A DNA stretch of 64,000 nt, from the NCBI GenBank assembly GCA_949317995.1, contig OX439046.1:35996002-36060001 (forward strand). The letters run 5' to 3'. Positions 35,162 through 46,395 of the stretch are shown one piece after another. The notes below the pieces were generated by a model that was not told the origin of the DNA, searched no databases, and was given only the letters and a program-made list of their open reading frames with translations. This DNA comes from Acholoe squamosa (taxonomy: Eukaryota > Annelida > Polychaeta > Phyllodocida > Polynoidae). Position numbers and translations under genes: made by a program. How positions within the stretch are numbered: the stretch's first letter is position 1; each line of letters opens with the position of its first letter.

Positions 35162-36242
35162 TTATGCTGTGTCACACCGTACAGGTGTGATGGCACTAAG
35201 AAGTAGGCTCATGTAGACCACACCTACTGTGATCATAGATATTTTCGTGTGGATGAACTTTCGCGTCTGTAAAGAAAAAGGCAGATTCACGTGCACTTGA
35301 ACATCCCACCCTGGAGGAAACGTGACATTCTGGGGGAGACATCTCTCAGTTTTGCCTGTATAGATAAGCTGGTGTGGAAGGGTATGCATAGCTTTGGTGA
35401 TAGCCAGGAGTGCCGTAATTTGTTGTTTGTCCTCCATACCTGAAATTGTTACCTGACTAGCACCACACTGATCCAGGGTCCAGTCCCCACCAGGTACAAG
35501 TGAGCAGCCAGTTTGATCTATGTTGATCACCAGATCATCCGAGATGCTGTGCTCACTTATAGCCTCTCTGTACCGATCCAGGTGAGCCTGTCTAATAGAC
35601 TCAAAATCACTTGGAACTGTCTTTATCCCCTTTAATAGTGCCCTTCCTCTTCACATAGTTCATACGACGAAGGAGAGACTGGGCATAAGTTGGGGAGATG
35701 TCAATGTGGCCACCATATTGCACCAGGAGCTTTTTAGTCAGCTTCATCACGATTCCTTCTGAAGCACCCATCACAATACGGGTGTTGATGACTCCACCAG
35801 CCTCTCTCATACTACAGATCCACTTCTGCACTTGGGAATCAACATCACCAAGGAGCAATGGTTTGCCCCTTTTCTCCCTAGGCATGGTCTGAGGCTGGGA
35901 TCCCCCTAGTTTGGTAAGCTCCAGGTACTTTTTCTTCATAGATCTAATGGTGCTTTCATTTATCTTGTGCCCCAGCTCCTGGCTGTACCTTCGTGCAGTT
36001 CTGGTAACCCCATTGTGAATGGCATCCCTTGCCATCTTTGCCCTTAACTCTTCACTGTATGTCCCATATGGTATCCGTTTTCTCTTCCTAGATCCAGGAG
36101 ACAGGGTGGGCAGGATAATCTTCTCAACATTTTCATTTGCAGCCTGTATACAGATAGCATCTTTCTCTGTTAAGGCTTTAGGTGATGGGAGCCCTGGAAT
36201 TTTAGGAGCTTTAGCAGTGTGTAGCCAATGGAGAAGAAACAT
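35162..36242 (-). pseudogene. pogo-like DDE transposase, frameshifted
   Basis: Read on the minus strand. The first frame (36242-35607) has a basic psq/CENP-B-type helix-turn-helix region (YGTYSEELRAKMARDAIHNG, then INESTIRSMKKKYLEL) and ends in SPTYAQSLLRRMNYVKRKG, the link typical of pogo/Tigger-like transposases. A single frameshift near 35615 leads to VPSDFESIRQAHLDRYREAI and then INIDQTGCSLVPGG, which carries the first catalytic Asp of the DDE_1 fold, then KQQITALLAITKA and HQLIYTGKTERCLP. Homology is lost after FPPGWDV at about 35300; the other two acidic residues are absent. It is therefore truncated and inactive. No terminal inverted repeats were located. Confidence 0.8.
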
Positions 36243-36879
36243 GTTTACACCTGGACTATAGATTTGAAAATGAATCTTTCACCCCCAAAGGAGCTACCAC
36301 AATTACCGTCTTGGCAGTAGTCTCTCAGATCTTACTGTGTCACTTAAAATATAAAACATTCAGTGCCCCCATGCGGATTAGTACAATGAAATATATCCCT
36401 CCCAGTGACTGAAATAACATGCCAAAGAAAGGGGAGTGGAGTCCTGTGTACTCCTCCCGGAGCTGCCTGCACATAACAAGAGTGACTCCTGTCATCACGC
36501 AGATAGAGTGGTGCGGTGCCCCCCCCCCTCCCCACCACCACCACCATACACACACACAGCACTGGACACCTGACTTTGTGCCTGGAGCTCAAGGCTGTAG
36601 GGGCATAAGTTAGCTTGCTGCCAGGGAAGAATATATATACCGGTAATATATGAGCGATAATATAAATATATATGTGAATGGTATATGATGAATATAATAA
36701 TGATTACCTAATAATAAACGATCTAATCACAGACACACGAGTTTGGTGGGTTACTGACCTTGGGGCTATCAGCACCATACATGCCTTTATTAATAAGACA
36801 ACCATAATAATTAGTTGACAATAAACATAAGTCAGTACATGAACAATATAATAACAATAGTATTAACAATAGTAAAAAT
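36243..36879. other. Low-complexity and AT-rich intergenic sequence
   Basis: A C-run and CCA/CA repeats lie at 36516-36560. The rest is AT-rich with no gene. Confidence 0.5.
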
Positions 36880-37035
36880 TAAAAATCAAGGAAACACCCA
36901 GCGTGGTGGTACCTGACCAGGTGAGATTAGCCAACTGACGCTTACTTCAAACCTGCTCCTTATATACTGGAGGATTATTTACCATGACGTCACTCGATGA
37001 CATCATAGATACCACTACGCGCTGCAAGTAGTCCC
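36880..37035. repeat. Left inverted repeat of the gag-RT retroelement complex
   Basis: Its reverse complement matches 47813-47960 in order: GGACTACTT, ATCTATGATGTCAT, GACGTCA, AATCCTCCA, TATATAAGG, AATCTCACCTG and ACCACGC. A partial third copy lies at 37095-37210. This bracketing suggests a DIRS-like terminal inverted repeat, about 11 kb apart because of later insertions. Confidence 0.75.
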
Positions 37036-37286
37036 GAACCATCCGCGGCTGATTATATAAATATACACATATATATATAATTAATATGTGAGGCGTCAGG
37101 GACTATTTCCTCCAGTGCATGTACCCCTACGCATGATGTCATAGTAAACATTCCTCCAGTATGTAAGACCCTGGAGTTCATGCTAACGGTCAATTGGTCG
37201 TCAGAGCTCGTATGGGACACACTGTGCCAGGTGGTCCTAAAAATTTTAAACTTCTAAAGGCTCCTGAAGCGGTTCTTATACTGTAT

Positions 37287-37474
37287 AGGGCCGTTTTCCA
37301 CCACACGATATGAGTGCTCTATCGGGCGATAGCTTCCCCACACAACCACCTCGGCCGACAGGGCTGCCATAGGGTTCAATGGTGAGGCATGGTCTCTGTC
37401 GGCCGAAAATAGCATCTACTATGGGTCTAGCGGCCGTTAGAGGGTCCATATCGGGTGGTGGAAAATGGCCCTTA
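37287..37474. mobile_element. 188-bp palindromic MITE
   Basis: GGGCCGTTTTCCACCACACG at the left inverts to GGTGGTGGAAAATGGCCC at the right, and inner CGGCCGACAG inverts to CTGTCGGCCG. The target duplication is unclear. Confidence 0.8.
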
Positions 37475-37554
37475 CCCCTTCATTATCCACCCCACTTTTT
37501 TTCTTTCACTTTTTTTTACTTTTACTCATTTTCCCAAAATTTTTCCCCCTTACG

Positions 37555-37935
37555 TACATCATCATACGTCATCGACATCATACATCATTATACATCATCG
37601 TATGTTAGCATAGGCTTATTTCATCCCTACACTTCGTCATCATACGTCATCATACATCATCGTACGTCAACATATGTCATCGTACATCATCGTACGTCAT
37701 CGGACCTCACAATACTCCAACAACATAAAATGAAGGGTTGACATACAATGAGGTATGACGAGCTATGATGATTAACGTTAATGGGTGGAATAAAGTGATG
37801 ATGTATAATGACATTATGATCACGTATGATCACATATGTTGATGTACATTAAAAAGAGGAATAAAGTGGTGAGGTAGAATGAGGTATAAGGACGTATAAT
37901 GATGTTTTAATGACCTTCAATGAGAGAAGATGATA
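37555..37935. repeat. Minisatellite of CATCATACGT-type units in opposed blocks
   Basis: CATCATACGTCATCGTAC-like units fill 37555-37700; the complement (ATGATG, GTATGATCACGTATGATC) fills 37740-37925, forming a loose foldback about 37730. Confidence 0.7.
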
Positions 37936-37976
37936 AGAGTTTGAATAAGGCTGAGATGATGGGGTATGAGTTGCGG

Positions 37977-38085
37977 CCTGGTGACAGGGGGCCCTAATGA
38001 CATAGGGGCCAGTTGACATAGGAGCCAAATGAATGGGGGCCAAATGACACAGGGCTAAAGGGAAGAGGGGCCAAATGACTGAAAC
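37977..38085. repeat. Short tandem repeat GGGGCCAAATGACA
   Basis: Five or six units of about 18-22 bp with core GGGGCCAAATGACATAGG. Confidence 0.75.
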
Positions 38086-38094
38086 CCTTCTTCA

Positions 38095-39128
38095 AAAGAA
38101 TATACTAGGTCTCATGCTTCTCATCATAGGCATCACTCTAGGGGTGAGTTTGATCAGAAAAATTTCTTAAAAGAAGGTGAAAAAATCGACTCTATTGAGA
38201 GGTTGTTATTGGTCAATGTACGTATGATGAAACAGTTAATCCAAGATGGAGAGGATGTTTACAGTATTGCAAAACATATCGAGGTGCTGGTGGAGAAATC
38301 TTCCATTAATATCTATACTGTAAAGGCATTGACTGCCTAGGATAGTTCAGTAAAATCCAGGGCTAATATGGATGGTGTTGAAGCATTCAGGGAGGTTAAT
38401 ACTGCCGATATATTAAGGCATTTATCCTATGACGGCACAGTCGAAGCCCAAAAGAGTCAAATTTCTAAATCTAAATCGTTCAAGTCAAAGCATTCAACCC
38501 AGACGTGTTTTGCTTTCAATAGAGTAGAAGGGTGTAAAAATGAACCTTGCAGGTATCGTCATATCTGCTCTGTTAGATCCACTTTTTACAGTGGAGTGTG
38601 TAAATATGCCTACCATCAGGGTTTATGATAGTTGTGTAAATGGCGTATGCAATTGTGAACATTTTATTTATAGTAAAAAATCTCAAATATTGCCATGCAG
38701 AGTTGCTAGTTTTCTGAGACAGTCAGATCTTATTAATATTAATCAGATTTGTGGTGTGGTTTTACTGAAGGATTTAAAATAGTTGATCCAGATTGTACCA
38801 CTAGTTATGACTGTAAAAATTACAAGTCAATTTTGGAAGGTAATTTCTATGATGAAATGTGTGAAATTATTCTCGACGAATTATCTGAAGATTTAGTAAC
38901 CCAAACGGAGTCAAGACCTAAATGTGTACATTCTTTAGGTGGTGTGGAAAAATCAAATGGCAAATTAAGACCAATAACGGATTGCAGTATGCCAGCTGAT
39001 ATATCTATTAATAATTATATGAAAACTATGTCGAGCAATTTCTCATATAGTTCTATTAATACTGTGACTTCACAGTTAGACGAGAATGACTTTATGAGTG
39101 TTGTAGATTTAAAATCCGCATACAGTAG
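38095..39128 (+). pseudogene. YR-type retroelement G1: gag and N-terminal RT remnant
   Basis: Co-linear with G2 at 44933-46190. Gag blocks: IERLLLVNVRMMKQLIQDGE-like helices, then DILRHLSYDGTVEAQKSQ and CFAFNRVEGCKNEPCRYRH, a C-x7-C-x4-C-x3-H finger. The RT entry is GFKIVDPDCTTSYDCKNYKS, then HSLGGVEKSNGKLRPITDCS and motif A SVVDLKSAYSS, where the sequence is cut by the Ngaro insertion. Several stops are present (for example TAG at 38338). The RT resumes at 44188. Related to but distinct from the Ngaro inside it. Confidence 0.8.
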
Positions 39129-39130
39129 TT

Positions 39131-39160
39131 TTGATCCTAGTGAGGGAGAAGACAGGGACA
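39131..39160 (-). repeat. Ngaro split repeat B2
   Basis: 30 bp starting TTGATCCTAGTGAGGGAG, identical to B1; forms the outer 3' end of the element. Confidence 0.9.
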
Positions 39161-39216
39161 TACGCCTGCCTATTTGTTAAACCAACTTAAACAAACAAAG
39201 AGAAAGGAAAAGAAAA

Positions 39217-39395
39217 AAAAATACAGAACTGAACTGAACTGTCTCCGCACCGGTGAGCTGACTGAATGACTGTGTGGGCCTGCCTGTGCAGGTGAGTGGA
39301 GAGTGAGGTGACAGGTAGTCACAACTGGGTCAGACAGGTGGGAGGCCCTAAGTACCAATACCCCCGAACAGCGTATGACCACTGTTCGATACCAT
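39217..39395 (-). repeat. Ngaro split repeat A2
   Basis: 179 bp, almost identical to A1. It begins AAAAATACAGAACTGAACTG on the plus strand and ends GTTCGATACCAT, directly abutting B1. Confidence 0.9.
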
Positions 39396-39424
39396 TGATC
39401 CTAGTGAGGGAGAAGACAGGGACA
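39395..39424 (-). repeat. Ngaro split repeat B1
   Basis: 30 bp identical to B2. The A2/B1 junction reproduces what circularisation of the element through A1 and B2 would give. Confidence 0.9.
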
Positions 39425-39478
39425 AGATAGCCACTTGGGCCTGCGCGAATACGGCGGCAACTCCCAACTAGGAAATTG

Positions 39479-42006
39479 TTATGTTTGTAGATTGATACTG
39501 AGGCACTTAGACACAATGAGGTCTGTGTCCACCCGGAGATGGTAGGGTTTCGTGAGATAAATTAGGGCAGCCATGCTGTTCCAGTTCCCTGCTTGATGGA
39601 TGTCCTCCAGGGTGAGACCAAGACTATACATATAGAGTGCTCCTGCCCGTCTTAGGGAATGCATGCCTGTCCTTTGCGGGTTCATCCCTGCCAAGGTCAT
39701 AAGTTTTTTGAGGTACCCAACAGCATAGGGTAGGTCACCGTACCAGGGAAGCTGCACAAAGGGATGAGCCCCGACTAAAAGTTAATGGTATCTTGTGAAC
39801 TGTCTGACCATATTGCACTGTTTTAGACGAGGAGATACTCAGTTCTATGCCCCACTGTGTGAGACCTATTGCTCCGCGCCGAAGATAGTGACCTACTGGG
39901 TTCGACGCCGAATCAGGGATGATGTTTGACTTCCGTAGCAGGCCCCGAAATGAGACGGCTATACAAGTCCACAAGACTCTATCCTCCACCCGATCCCAGT
40001 TAACACAGTCTGATAACAATAATAAGTCCCAAAGAGTGAAGGAAGGACGAGTCGGTTCCGGGTCACCAAGCTTACAGCGTAGACCCACCATGGTAGCGAT
40101 CAACTTGAACTCTGATCTAACATGTTTAATGTCGTAACTGGAATAACTGTTCAGAGATATTACTGCACTGATATAGTTCTGAATTGATCTATATTTCAGG
40201 TCCGGAACCAAACTGACTGCATAGCGGCACATGAGAGTCGTGTCTGTGGGTACTGCTTTAGCCTTCCAGGTGCTTGGCGCCCATGCCTGACTGCAATATA
40301 GTCCAATTCCCGGATCTGCTGACGGGCCTCTGCAACACATAAATACCGGTAACTCGCTGATGAGGGTAGCTCTGGAGAGAGTATCCGCTACCAGGTTGTC
40401 CTTGCCCGGTAGATATACTCCCACTAGGTGGCAGTTGAAAATCACTGTCAGCCAGAATATTGAGCGGAGGAGATGCATTGAAGCTGAGTTTCCACTCCTA
40501 CCAGTGTTTATGGCCGCCACCACTTGCGTATTGTCTGTGACACATTCTACCCGGTGGTCCACCCACATGTGTCCCCATCTGGTGAGGGCCTCAAGGATCG
40601 GGTACAGTTCTCTAACATTAATATTACAGGGTACATCTTGGACCGGTTGGGGGACACAGTGATTGTGGCAGTCCTCCTGCCACCTACCGCACAACCAATC
40701 CACTCCGGAGCACGCCCTGAATCCAGTACCCAATGCATCCGTGCACACCATAGACGTATTAACAGGAGGCTGGATTATTTTCACTGTGCCGTTGAACCAG
40801 GTAGCGAAATCCCCCCACCAGGCTAGATCTAGGTGAAAGGACTTTGACAGTGTGATGTACCTTTTCTTAGGGGTGAAACAACTTAACATTGCGATGACAC
40901 AATGGGAGAAAGTGTGATCCCCCGAACCAAAGTTGCGGAATGTGCCAGAACTCCGCACAGTTTTTTAAGTTGCTTCTTCGTCGTCCTGCGACAACCACTG
41001 AAAAAATCCAACTCCATCTGAAGTTTGCACAATTTGTCTGCGGGTAGTCTCAGCTGCATATTTATTGAATCAATTTCCACTCCCAGATAAGTATGAATCT
41101 TACTGGGGGAGCGCACTTTATTGTAGGAAATGTATAACCCTAAGGAGCGCAATGTTTTGTGGAGAAAGAGCTGTGCTTCCCGACAGGCTTCAAAGCTATC
41201 CGCCATAACCAACATATCGTCTAGGTAGTTGACACAGAAAATACCGTGTGGCATGAGGTACCGCGCTACCGAGTCTGTAATGCTGTTGAACACGTAGGGT
41301 GCAACACGGGTACCAAACGACAAGAAGTTGTCCTGAATAAAACTAGACTCCCAAGAAAGACCCTGTCTAGCTCTGTCGCACTCCCGGACCATGATTGAGC
41401 AGTAAGCTGCCGTAACGTCAGTCACTGCCATATATGAGCCGGGCTTAAGATGGTCCGATACGGTATCTCCCGATTTATAACAAAATGACTTGAAAGTTTG
41501 ACTCATGTAGCAGTTAATTGAGCACGGCTCGGGATGGCTCGCGTCGGTTATTGGCCTTGTGCCTCCCGAGGTTTTTTTACTGCACCCAATGCGTGAATGC
41601 ACTGCGGCTGGACACTTACTTCCGGTACTTTACCCGAGGCTAACTCCTCAGAGATGATCTCACTAATTTCCTGATAGGCTGTAACAGTGGCTGAGTCGTA
41701 ATTCTTGCACTAGTAACCTTCTATATGCACGCCTGGGTCAGTTAGCTTAAACCCATGACAGATACCATCTAGGAGGAAGTGCGCATTAGGGTCCCAACTG
41801 CCCTCGCCGTACACTTGACTATGGCCCCCTAATAGTATAATCCTCCAGCCTGCTAAGTTCATTTGAGATTTGATCCCACATAGAAAATGAGGTGAATTAA
41901 TGTCCCATAAAGGAGCATAGTCTGTGTACATATGGAGAAGTTCATTTAAATCAACACAACAACAAATGTCATCAAAGGTGGAAGGGAAAAGACCACTAAG
42001 CTTCAT
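39479..42006 (-). pseudogene. Ngaro pol: reverse transcriptase, RNase H, tyrosine recombinase
   Basis: Minus strand. The N-terminal part ends CHGFKLTDPG and, after an in-frame TAG, CKNYDSA. A one-base slip in an A-run near 41575 precedes TSGGTRPITDAS. RT motif A is AVTDVTAAYCSI, motif B lies in FGTRVAPYVFNSI, motif C is NYLDDMLVMA. RNase H acidic residues are in VCTDALGTG, NVRELYPIL, CVTDNTQVVAAINTG and GKDNLVADTLSR, all present. Recombinase residues are Arg in FRGLLRKSNIIP, His-x-x-Arg in MHSLRRAGA, and Trp and Tyr in GNWNSMAALIYL. A second frameshift near 39770 separates the last block. Every catalytic residue is intact, with only about three or four disabling lesions. Confidence 0.9.
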
Positions 42007-42051
42007 ATCATAAGTGCTATTACAGCTGAACTCCGGGACAGTGCTGCTTTG

Positions 42052-43993
42052 TCATGCCTGACTTTGGTTACCACCCTGATTGACTGACTGATAATTGCGG
42101 TCTAGAGTACAATTCTTTTCCTTGTGGGAGCCCCTGCAGTGTTTGCAAATGTGTTTGCGGGAGCATTCGTCATTAGAACAGGCAGTGAAATTCCAATTAA
42201 TACATACATCAGTGTATTTCCATTTCTTATCCTCGTACCAGACCCCCCTACCATGGTTACGTCTACGACTACCCTGATTTGCTGTAGGAAGTGGTTTTGG
42301 GTCATAAACACAGGACATATGTTCTGCACTGAGACAAGCCTGGACGGATGTTTAGTCCCCCGAGACAAAGAATGGAATTTTTTGTTCGAGAACTCTGGTA
42401 ACTACCTTGTAATCATATTTAGCCAACTGTTTGGCCAAAAAAGAGCCTTCAGTTTCACAAATCTCATGTGTTCGAGATATATGCTGATGCTGAAAGCTTA
42501 GGCAAATTCTTTTGTACAAGCACCTCATAGGCCCCCTGCATGCCGTACAATAATTCCGTGACAGTCATGTCTTCATATTTCTTATCTGATTCAATATGAA
42601 AATCTGGACGCAGCCAGTTCGTAGAGCGTTTACATTTACTAGCTTCCGATAATAAATTCATATTTTTAAGAAATGGGTCATCAAAACCTGAAACACCCCC
42701 CTGGTTTGAAAATAAACTGTTCAATTTTCCGTCGATAAGGCCCAGTGATGACGCTGTCAGGCCTGCCGATGACAAGCCTGATTGAAGGGTTTGAAGGTAT
42801 TGAGATTTTACTTCCGCAGAAAACAGAGGGGCAGGATTGCCCCGGGGGTGCTGATTGGTAACACTGATATTGCCTGCTGGACGAGTTTGTAACTGAAGCT
42901 GAAGTTGCTGCAGCTGATGCTGCATAGTCTGAAGTTGCTGTTGCTGAGCTGTGATGACATGATGTAAGGGATGTTACCCCCCTGTAGGAGGCTGAACTGA
43001 CTGTTGTTGATGGGGTGGTAACTTGGTTGCTACAGGAGGCAGATCAGGTAACAGTCTACCCTGGGTTCTGTATGATTGTTGTTGTTGTTGAACCCACCTC
43101 AAGTAAGCAGAGTAAGAAATGTCTAAAAGGGGTTGTTGCACAGAACCTGAAGGTGCACTGAAACTACCAGGTAGACTAGTAGGCCCTGCTACCTCCCTCA
43201 AGTGCTGTGGTGGGACCGGTTGATTCCCCTGGGGCTGCGGTTGATTGTACCGGGTACTCGGCTTGTCCGTGTGGAAGAGCGACTTGTTTATTTTATCAAC
43301 CCCATCCCCAGGCGGTGAAACTACAGCAGGATTATGTTTGGAAGACCCATATCTAGGTGGATCAAGGACAGATTGACACCGGGACGGGTCAAGTTCATCA
43401 TATTTAGAAGGATTAACACTGTAGTCTGCTTTGGCAGCCACTACAGGAAGACCTGCACGGCCATTTTGGTTGCTTGGTGTGTTCGAGTGCCGACTTTCGT
43501 AGTTTACTGCAAGTAGCTCTGGAGGGTCCAGACCAATAGGACCAGCAGTAAGAGAAGAATGCTGGGTGTCAAACGCACCCATGGCACCTTGCCATGCACG
43601 TACTCCATCGTCCAAATTACGAATCAACCTTTTGTTTTCAGCCCGTAAGCTGGCCAATTACAATTGCAATTCCTTGTGTTTAGAGAGTTTCTCGATTTGT
43701 GCCCTTCTGGCCTTCTCGAGCTCAATTTGATGTAACAAATCACTGTCCAGTTCCAGAAATTCACCTTCAGTTGGTGGGCTTTCCTCCCGGTCGTTCTCCC
43801 CGGCTGTCCGGTCCGTAGTCCCAGCTGTCCGGTCTGTAGTCCCGGTGGCCCGGTCCGTGGCCCCGGCTGTGCCCCCAGCTCCGTGTCCCACCATTTGGTC
43901 CCCCGACTTCCATCTTGGGTTCCGGCATGTACACTCCGGACATGCCTTCTTATTACCATGGTACTCGTGAGTACACGAGTCGCATACCACCAT
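42052..43993 (-). pseudogene. Ngaro gag
   Basis: Minus strand. One frame runs from 43993 to about 42475, broken only by TAA at 43658-43660 and 42974-42976, then shifts one base. It starts with a zinc-ribbon-like CDSCTHEY...CPECTC, followed by Thr/Gly/Asp-rich repeats (ATDRATGTTDRTAG), a coiled Leu/Glu region, a Pro/Gln-rich middle with QQQQ and QLQQLQLQLQ tracts, a helical capsid-like block (SKCKRSTNWLRPDF...VTELLYGMQGAYEVL), and a finger C-x7-C-x4-C-x3-H running into a CCHC-type knuckle (CKHCRGSHKEKNC). The same finger pair occurs in G2 gag. One more stop (TAA) lies near 42357. It would package element RNA. Confidence 0.8.
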
Positions 43994-44008
43994 GATTCCA
44001 GAAAGCAG

Positions 44009-44187
44009 AAAAATACAGAACTGAACTGAACTGTCTCTGCACCGGTGAGCTGACTGAATGACTGTGTGGGCCTGCCTGTGCAGGTGAGTGGAGAGTGAGG
44101 TGACAGGTAGTCACAACTGGGTCAGACAGGTGGGAGGCCCTAAGTACCAGTACCCCCGAACAGCGTATGACCACTGTTCGATACCAT
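44009..44187 (-). repeat. Ngaro split repeat A1
   Basis: 179 bp at the element 5' end; almost identical to A2 with only a few substitutions (for example CTCTGC against CTCCGC). Confidence 0.9.
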
Positions 44188-44546
44188 CAATGTTAATGGT
44201 CCACATGTCACATACTAAGGTTTCAGGTGGAAAATTTTATGAAAGTAATCGTTTGACTTTCGGGTTGAAATGTGCCCCATATATTTTTAATAGAATCTCA
44301 GATTTTGTGACTATAGTAGCTAAATTTTATGGTGTTGATAGGATAGTTAATTATTTAGATGATTTTATCATCATTTGTGCAAGTGAGGCTGAATGTTTGA
44401 GAAAAAGAAATATCCTTATTGAGTGCATGGAGTTTATGGGATTTATAATCTCAAAAGAAAAGGTGACTGAATCAAGTCAGGTTTGTGTATTCTTAGGTAT
44501 TACCATTGACGCTCTGAGTTCTAAGGCAAAATCTGCTCAGAAATAA
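44188..44546 (+). pseudogene. G1 reverse transcriptase, second part
   Basis: Continues G1 RT after the Ngaro insertion: INVNGPHVTY, a stop, GFRW, then in frame ESNRLTFGLKCAPYIFNRIS (motif B), IVNYLDDFIIICAS (motif C) and VFLGITIDALSS. The reading then passes without a frame change into a Lys/Ser/Ala-rich stretch that looks like the N-terminus of another gag, so the RT thumb, RNase H and recombinase of G1 are absent. Confidence 0.85.
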
Positions 44547-45541
44547 TCAGCAGGATCGGCTAAATCGGCTTCAAAATCGGCCAAGTTAGGTTGTTCGTTC
44601 GAGCTGGACTTATCTAGTGGAGGTCCAGTGCCTTCATCTCTCAACCAAGCTAATGGGTTTGAGGATAGTCTACTCATTGACCAGCCGGGCGATGACAGGA
44701 TAAACACTCTAGAGGGTGAGTTACGCGAGATTAAGGGCGTTCTACGGGATGTTATTGTCTCTAGAAGGGACAGTAAAGAGGAGACGTTGGATTCGACTGA
44801 GGGGTGGGGCTCACACGTGCTGATGTTTACGAGCGGAGTGTGATGTCAGGTCGTCAAGGACACAGCCGCGTATCCAAGGAGAAATGACAACGTTCACCGA
44901 GCGTCCATAGCAACGGTCCGAGATGGGAGCAGTTGACTCGCCGAGGTCGTCGTCACAGATCTAAATCATCATTTTCAACTTGCCATGGCAACTACAACTC
45001 GTCAAGAGGGTCGTCAGTAGATCCTACAACATTTAAGCATCATTCCAGTACCAAAATTGGTGAGTTTGATCATGAACAGTATATTAAAAAACGTGAGGAA
45101 GTTGACACTATTAAAAAGCTGGTTTTTGTTAACTTAAATTTTGTTTTGGATGCCTACAAGGATGATGATGAGGGAATGTTAAAGCACTTGCAAATGTTGG
45201 TAGAAAAATCAGGTACCAAAATATACACTGTTGCAGCTCTGGTAGCATACGACAAATCTGTCAGAACTAGAGCTAATGATGATGGTATTGAGGCCTTTGG
45301 CACTATTGAAAACTCTGATATCCTTAGGCATCTTTCTTATGGTGGCACAGTCCAAGCCCAAAAGGCATATGCTTCTAAGTCTAAGAATGTGGGTAAATCT
45401 AAGGTCTCTAACAATCCATGTTATGCCTTCAACAGGGCTGAGGGATGCTTGAGGGATCCCTGCAAGTACAAACATATCTGTAGTAATTGTAAAATTTCTG
45501 GACATAACAAAATGGAATGTCAAAAAGCTAGGAATGATTAG
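44547..45541 (+). pseudogene. YR-type retroelement G2: gag
   Basis: The frame from the G1 RT continues past one TAA as SAGSAKSASKSAKLG and an acidic coiled region (LEGELREIKGVLRDVIVSR). After frameshifts, the open frame 44933-45541 gives Arg-rich RRGRRHRSKSS, capsid-like helices (DTIKKLVFVNLNFVLDAY), DILRHLSYGGTVQAQKA, and the finger pair CYAFNRAEGCLRDPCKYKH and CSNCKISGHNKMEC (C-x2-C-x4-H-x4-C knuckle). It is co-linear with G1 gag (about 65-70% similar by eye). Confidence 0.8.
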
Positions 45542-45547
45542 GAAGAC

Positions 45548-46360
45548 GTGGGTGGCCAATATCCAATGGCTGGTAGTAATGTGTGTTTGATGCCGGATCC
45601 AGTTGTAGTAGGTCTGGTAGATGTTGGCTTACCTATGAATACCACTCCAGTACAGGGTGTGGAAGAGGTTGTAGAAACTAATAGTCCTGACCCGTTTCTA
45701 GTGTTCAGGTCGGGTCAGGGTATCTCAAGTAATGAGATTGATGGTAAAGTTCCTCAAAGAATTTTTCCATTGGAAAAAGAGTGTGATTTTAATGCTGATG
45801 TTGACTCAGAGGAGTTGTATATTGCATATAGTGGCCCGGTACAGGGTAAGAATGAACCATTATTTATTGTAAATGTCAAAGATTTACGTAGCATCAGGGT
45901 GTATGACAGTTGTATGAAAGGTGTGTGTGAGTGTGTTCATTACATTTGTGGGGAAAAATCTCAAGTTTTACCATGCAGAGTGGCTTCTTTTCTTAACCAG
46001 AAAGGTTAGGGATTAAATTAAGACCAATAACATATTGTAGCATGCCAGAAAAGATTTCCATTAATAACTTCATGGATACTACTAGTTCTTCATTTTCCTA
46101 TATTAATATTGGCACTGTTACTGCTCAATTGGATATGTATAATTGTGTGGTTGACCTTAAAGTCAGCTTATAGAACTATAAATGTATATGGTCCTCATAG
46201 AACTATGCAGGGTTTCAGATGGGATTTTGGACATGGAGATGAATACTATGTCAGCAATAGATTAACATTCTGTCTTAAATGTTCACCTTACATATTCAAT
46301 AGGATATCTGACTTAATTGTAGAAGTAGCAAAATTATATGGTGTTAAAAGAATTGTTAAC

Positions 46361-46362
<2 letters not shown>
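45548..46362 (+). pseudogene. G2 pol: N-terminal region and first part of RT
   Basis: An open frame to 46009 has an acidic linker and SIRVYDSCMKGVCECVHYIC, then KSQVLPCRVASFL, matching G1 38606-38725. After a gap, the RT resumes with LRPITYCSMPEKISINNF, VVDLKSAYRTINVYGPHRT (motif A), NRLTFCLKCSPYIFNRIS (motif B) and VKRIVNY, where a (TTA)n tract cuts the YLDD motif. The aspartates appear at 47660. The conserved Cys residues of the linker may make an extra zinc-binding element. Confidence 0.8.

Positions 46363-46395
<33 letters not shown>

Larger units (their letters stand above)
39129..44187 (-). mobile_element. Nearly complete Ngaro-type YR retrotransposon
   Basis: A 5.06-kb element on the minus strand, inserted in RT motif A of G1. 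From its 5' end (right) it reads A1 (44187-44009), gag, pol with RT, RNase H and tyrosine recombinase, B1 (39424-39395), A2 (39395-39217), B2 (39160-39131). This A1-B1-A2-B2 split direct repeat order is the known Ngaro signature. A1 and A2 are both 179 bp and almost identical; B1 and B2 are both 30 bp and identical. Joining the flanks restores the G1 reading (AYSS/INVNGPH), with no evident target duplication, as expected for recombinase-mediated insertion. The low A1/A2 divergence suggests a recent arrival. Confidence 0.9.

Noticed and set aside
39170-39382. Open frame also found at 43953-44174
   Set aside because: It lies in the Ngaro A repeats and recurs because they are direct repeats.
40421-40434. 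CCACTAGGTGGCAG, a perfect CTCF-core match
   Set aside because: It lies in the conserved RNase H/recombinase coding region of the Ngaro and encodes part of CHLVGVYL; likely chance.
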